15,188 nt of DNA from Flavobacteriales bacterium. Its GTDB lineage: Bacteria; Bacteroidota; Bacteroidia; NS11-12g; UBA955. Below the pieces are notes generated by a model, which was not told where the DNA came from, searched no databases, and saw only the letters and a program-made list of their open reading frames with translations. The position numbers were made by a program, and so were the translations under genes. This document shows positions 14,689-15,188 of this stretch, piece after piece. Location: the NCBI GenBank assembly GCA_947450405.1, contig CANFVI010000025.1, positions 1-15,188 of the forward strand, in the 5' to 3' direction. The stretch's first letter is position 1, and every line of letters starts with the position of its first letter.

Positions 14689-14779
14689 TGTGAATGTCAC
14701 AAAAATATCATATTTTATTTTTCAATAAACAAAAACTAGCATAATTGTGTCTATTGAAAGGATTTCTAATTAGAAAAAC

Positions 14780-15188
14780 ATGATTCAAAAAATACTTGAA
14801 AAAAAATATTTGAAAAGACATTCGTTTTTAACGTTTGTCTTTTTTCTTTTTTCGCTAAATGCATTTTCTGCAACGTGGTATGTAAATACAACGGGGAGTG
14901 ATGCCAATGCGGGAACATCTGCGGGAGCTCCGTTCTTAACCATTCAAAAAGCAATCAATGCCGCTGCCTCTGGCGATGTGGTTACAATTGCTGCAGGTAC
15001 GTACAATAAATTCGTATTGGTTACAAAAAATATCACATTAGATATTGACAATGCAAGCGTTACCATAAAATCTTTGGTTTTAAAAACTGCGTCGGTGAAG
15101 GCAACCATTACGTCAGCAACAGCCGCGGGAACTCTTTTAATTACAGATTCATTTGAATTAACAGATGGATTGGTGATGATTTCGGGAA
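14780..15188 (+). CDS. Secreted parallel beta-helix protein, 3'-truncated
   Basis: An open frame starts at ATG 14780 and runs off the right edge (136 complete codons). It begins with a basic segment and a signal peptide (SFLTFVFFLFSLNAFSA, cleavage near residue 30). The mature start TWYVNTTGSDANAGTSAGAP, followed by FLTIQKAINAAASGDVVTIAAGTY, is the characteristic opening of DUF1565/pectate-lyase-like right-handed beta-helix proteins. The following segments (ITLDIDNASVTIKSLVL, TITSATAAGTLLITDSFEL) are short regular beta-rungs rich in T, I and A. In Bacteroidota such proteins usually end in a T9SS sorting domain, but the C-terminus is not visible. No carbohydrate-cleaving residues can be assigned. 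The 91-base gap upstream holds a weak GAAAGGA at 14756-14762, rather far from the ATG. Confidence 0.85.
   Translation, partial: MIQKILEKKYLKRHSFLTFVFFLFSLNAFSATWYVNTTGSDANAGTSAGAPFLTIQKAINAAASGDVVTIAAGTYNKFVLVTKNITLDIDNASVTIKSLVLKTASVKATITSATAAGTLLITDSFELTDGLVMISG

Noticed and set aside
14689..14701. TGTGA-ATG-TCACA hairpin just after the DUF3127 stop
   Set aside because: Only 5 base pairs with a 3-base loop and no T-run directly after it; too weak to call a terminator.
1..15188. CRISPR array, tRNA/rRNA genes, transposases, phage or defence genes
   Set aside because: No regular direct repeats, tRNA-like foldable segments, or mobile-element or defence motifs were seen on either strand.

Overview
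The window is 15.2 kb of AT-rich DNA that reads as an ordinary chromosomal segment of a Bacteroidota bacterium. The grounds are several lineage-typical features: a C-terminal type IX secretion (T9SS) sorting domain, a Bacteroidetes-type TamB, an outer-membrane beta-barrel family receptor, a DUF3127 protein, and repeated TAnnTTTG-like -7 promoter boxes close to starts. The order cannot be fixed from sequence alone; a Chitinophagales/Sphingobacteriales-like lineage is a guess. I see no rRNA, tRNA, CRISPR array, insertion sequence or phage gene, and coding density is very high.

Left block (1-4185, + strand): the 3' part of an ECF sigma factor gene overlaps a gene for an unusual protein with an anti-sigma-like cytoplasmic N-terminus, one transmembrane helix, a long polar linker and a C-terminal domain that looks like an outer-membrane beta-barrel. 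Only 21 bases later starts a large secreted protein with a propeller-like N-terminus, an SdrD-B-like domain, adhesin-type repeats and a T9SS sorting domain. The three look like one operon and could be a regulator, envelope sensor and surface-protein unit.

Middle block (4189-6155, - strand): meaB (GTPase chaperone of methylmalonyl-CoA mutase) lies downstream of tsaD (tRNA t6A37 synthesis). meaB converges on the secreted-protein gene with only 3 bases between stop codons. tsaD is divergent from tamB, with candidate -7 boxes for both directions packed into about 40 bases.

Right block (6198-15188, + strand): tamB (envelope biogenesis), a MacB/FtsX-type ABC permease, an outer-membrane receptor-like barrel protein, a small DUF3127 protein whose acidic tail ends like that of SSB, and the 5' end of a secreted parallel beta-helix protein cut by the window edge. 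These are separated by short gaps, and most carry a possible promoter box right at the start codon, so several may be transcribed singly. The recurring theme is envelope biogenesis and surface proteins, mixed with housekeeping genes.

The most interesting points are the sigma / TM-plus-barrel / T9SS-substrate triad, the DUF3127 protein with repeated DPF motifs and an SSB-like tip, and promoter boxes placed so close to start codons that leaderless or nearly leaderless mRNAs are predicted. No entirely new system can be proven from this sequence.
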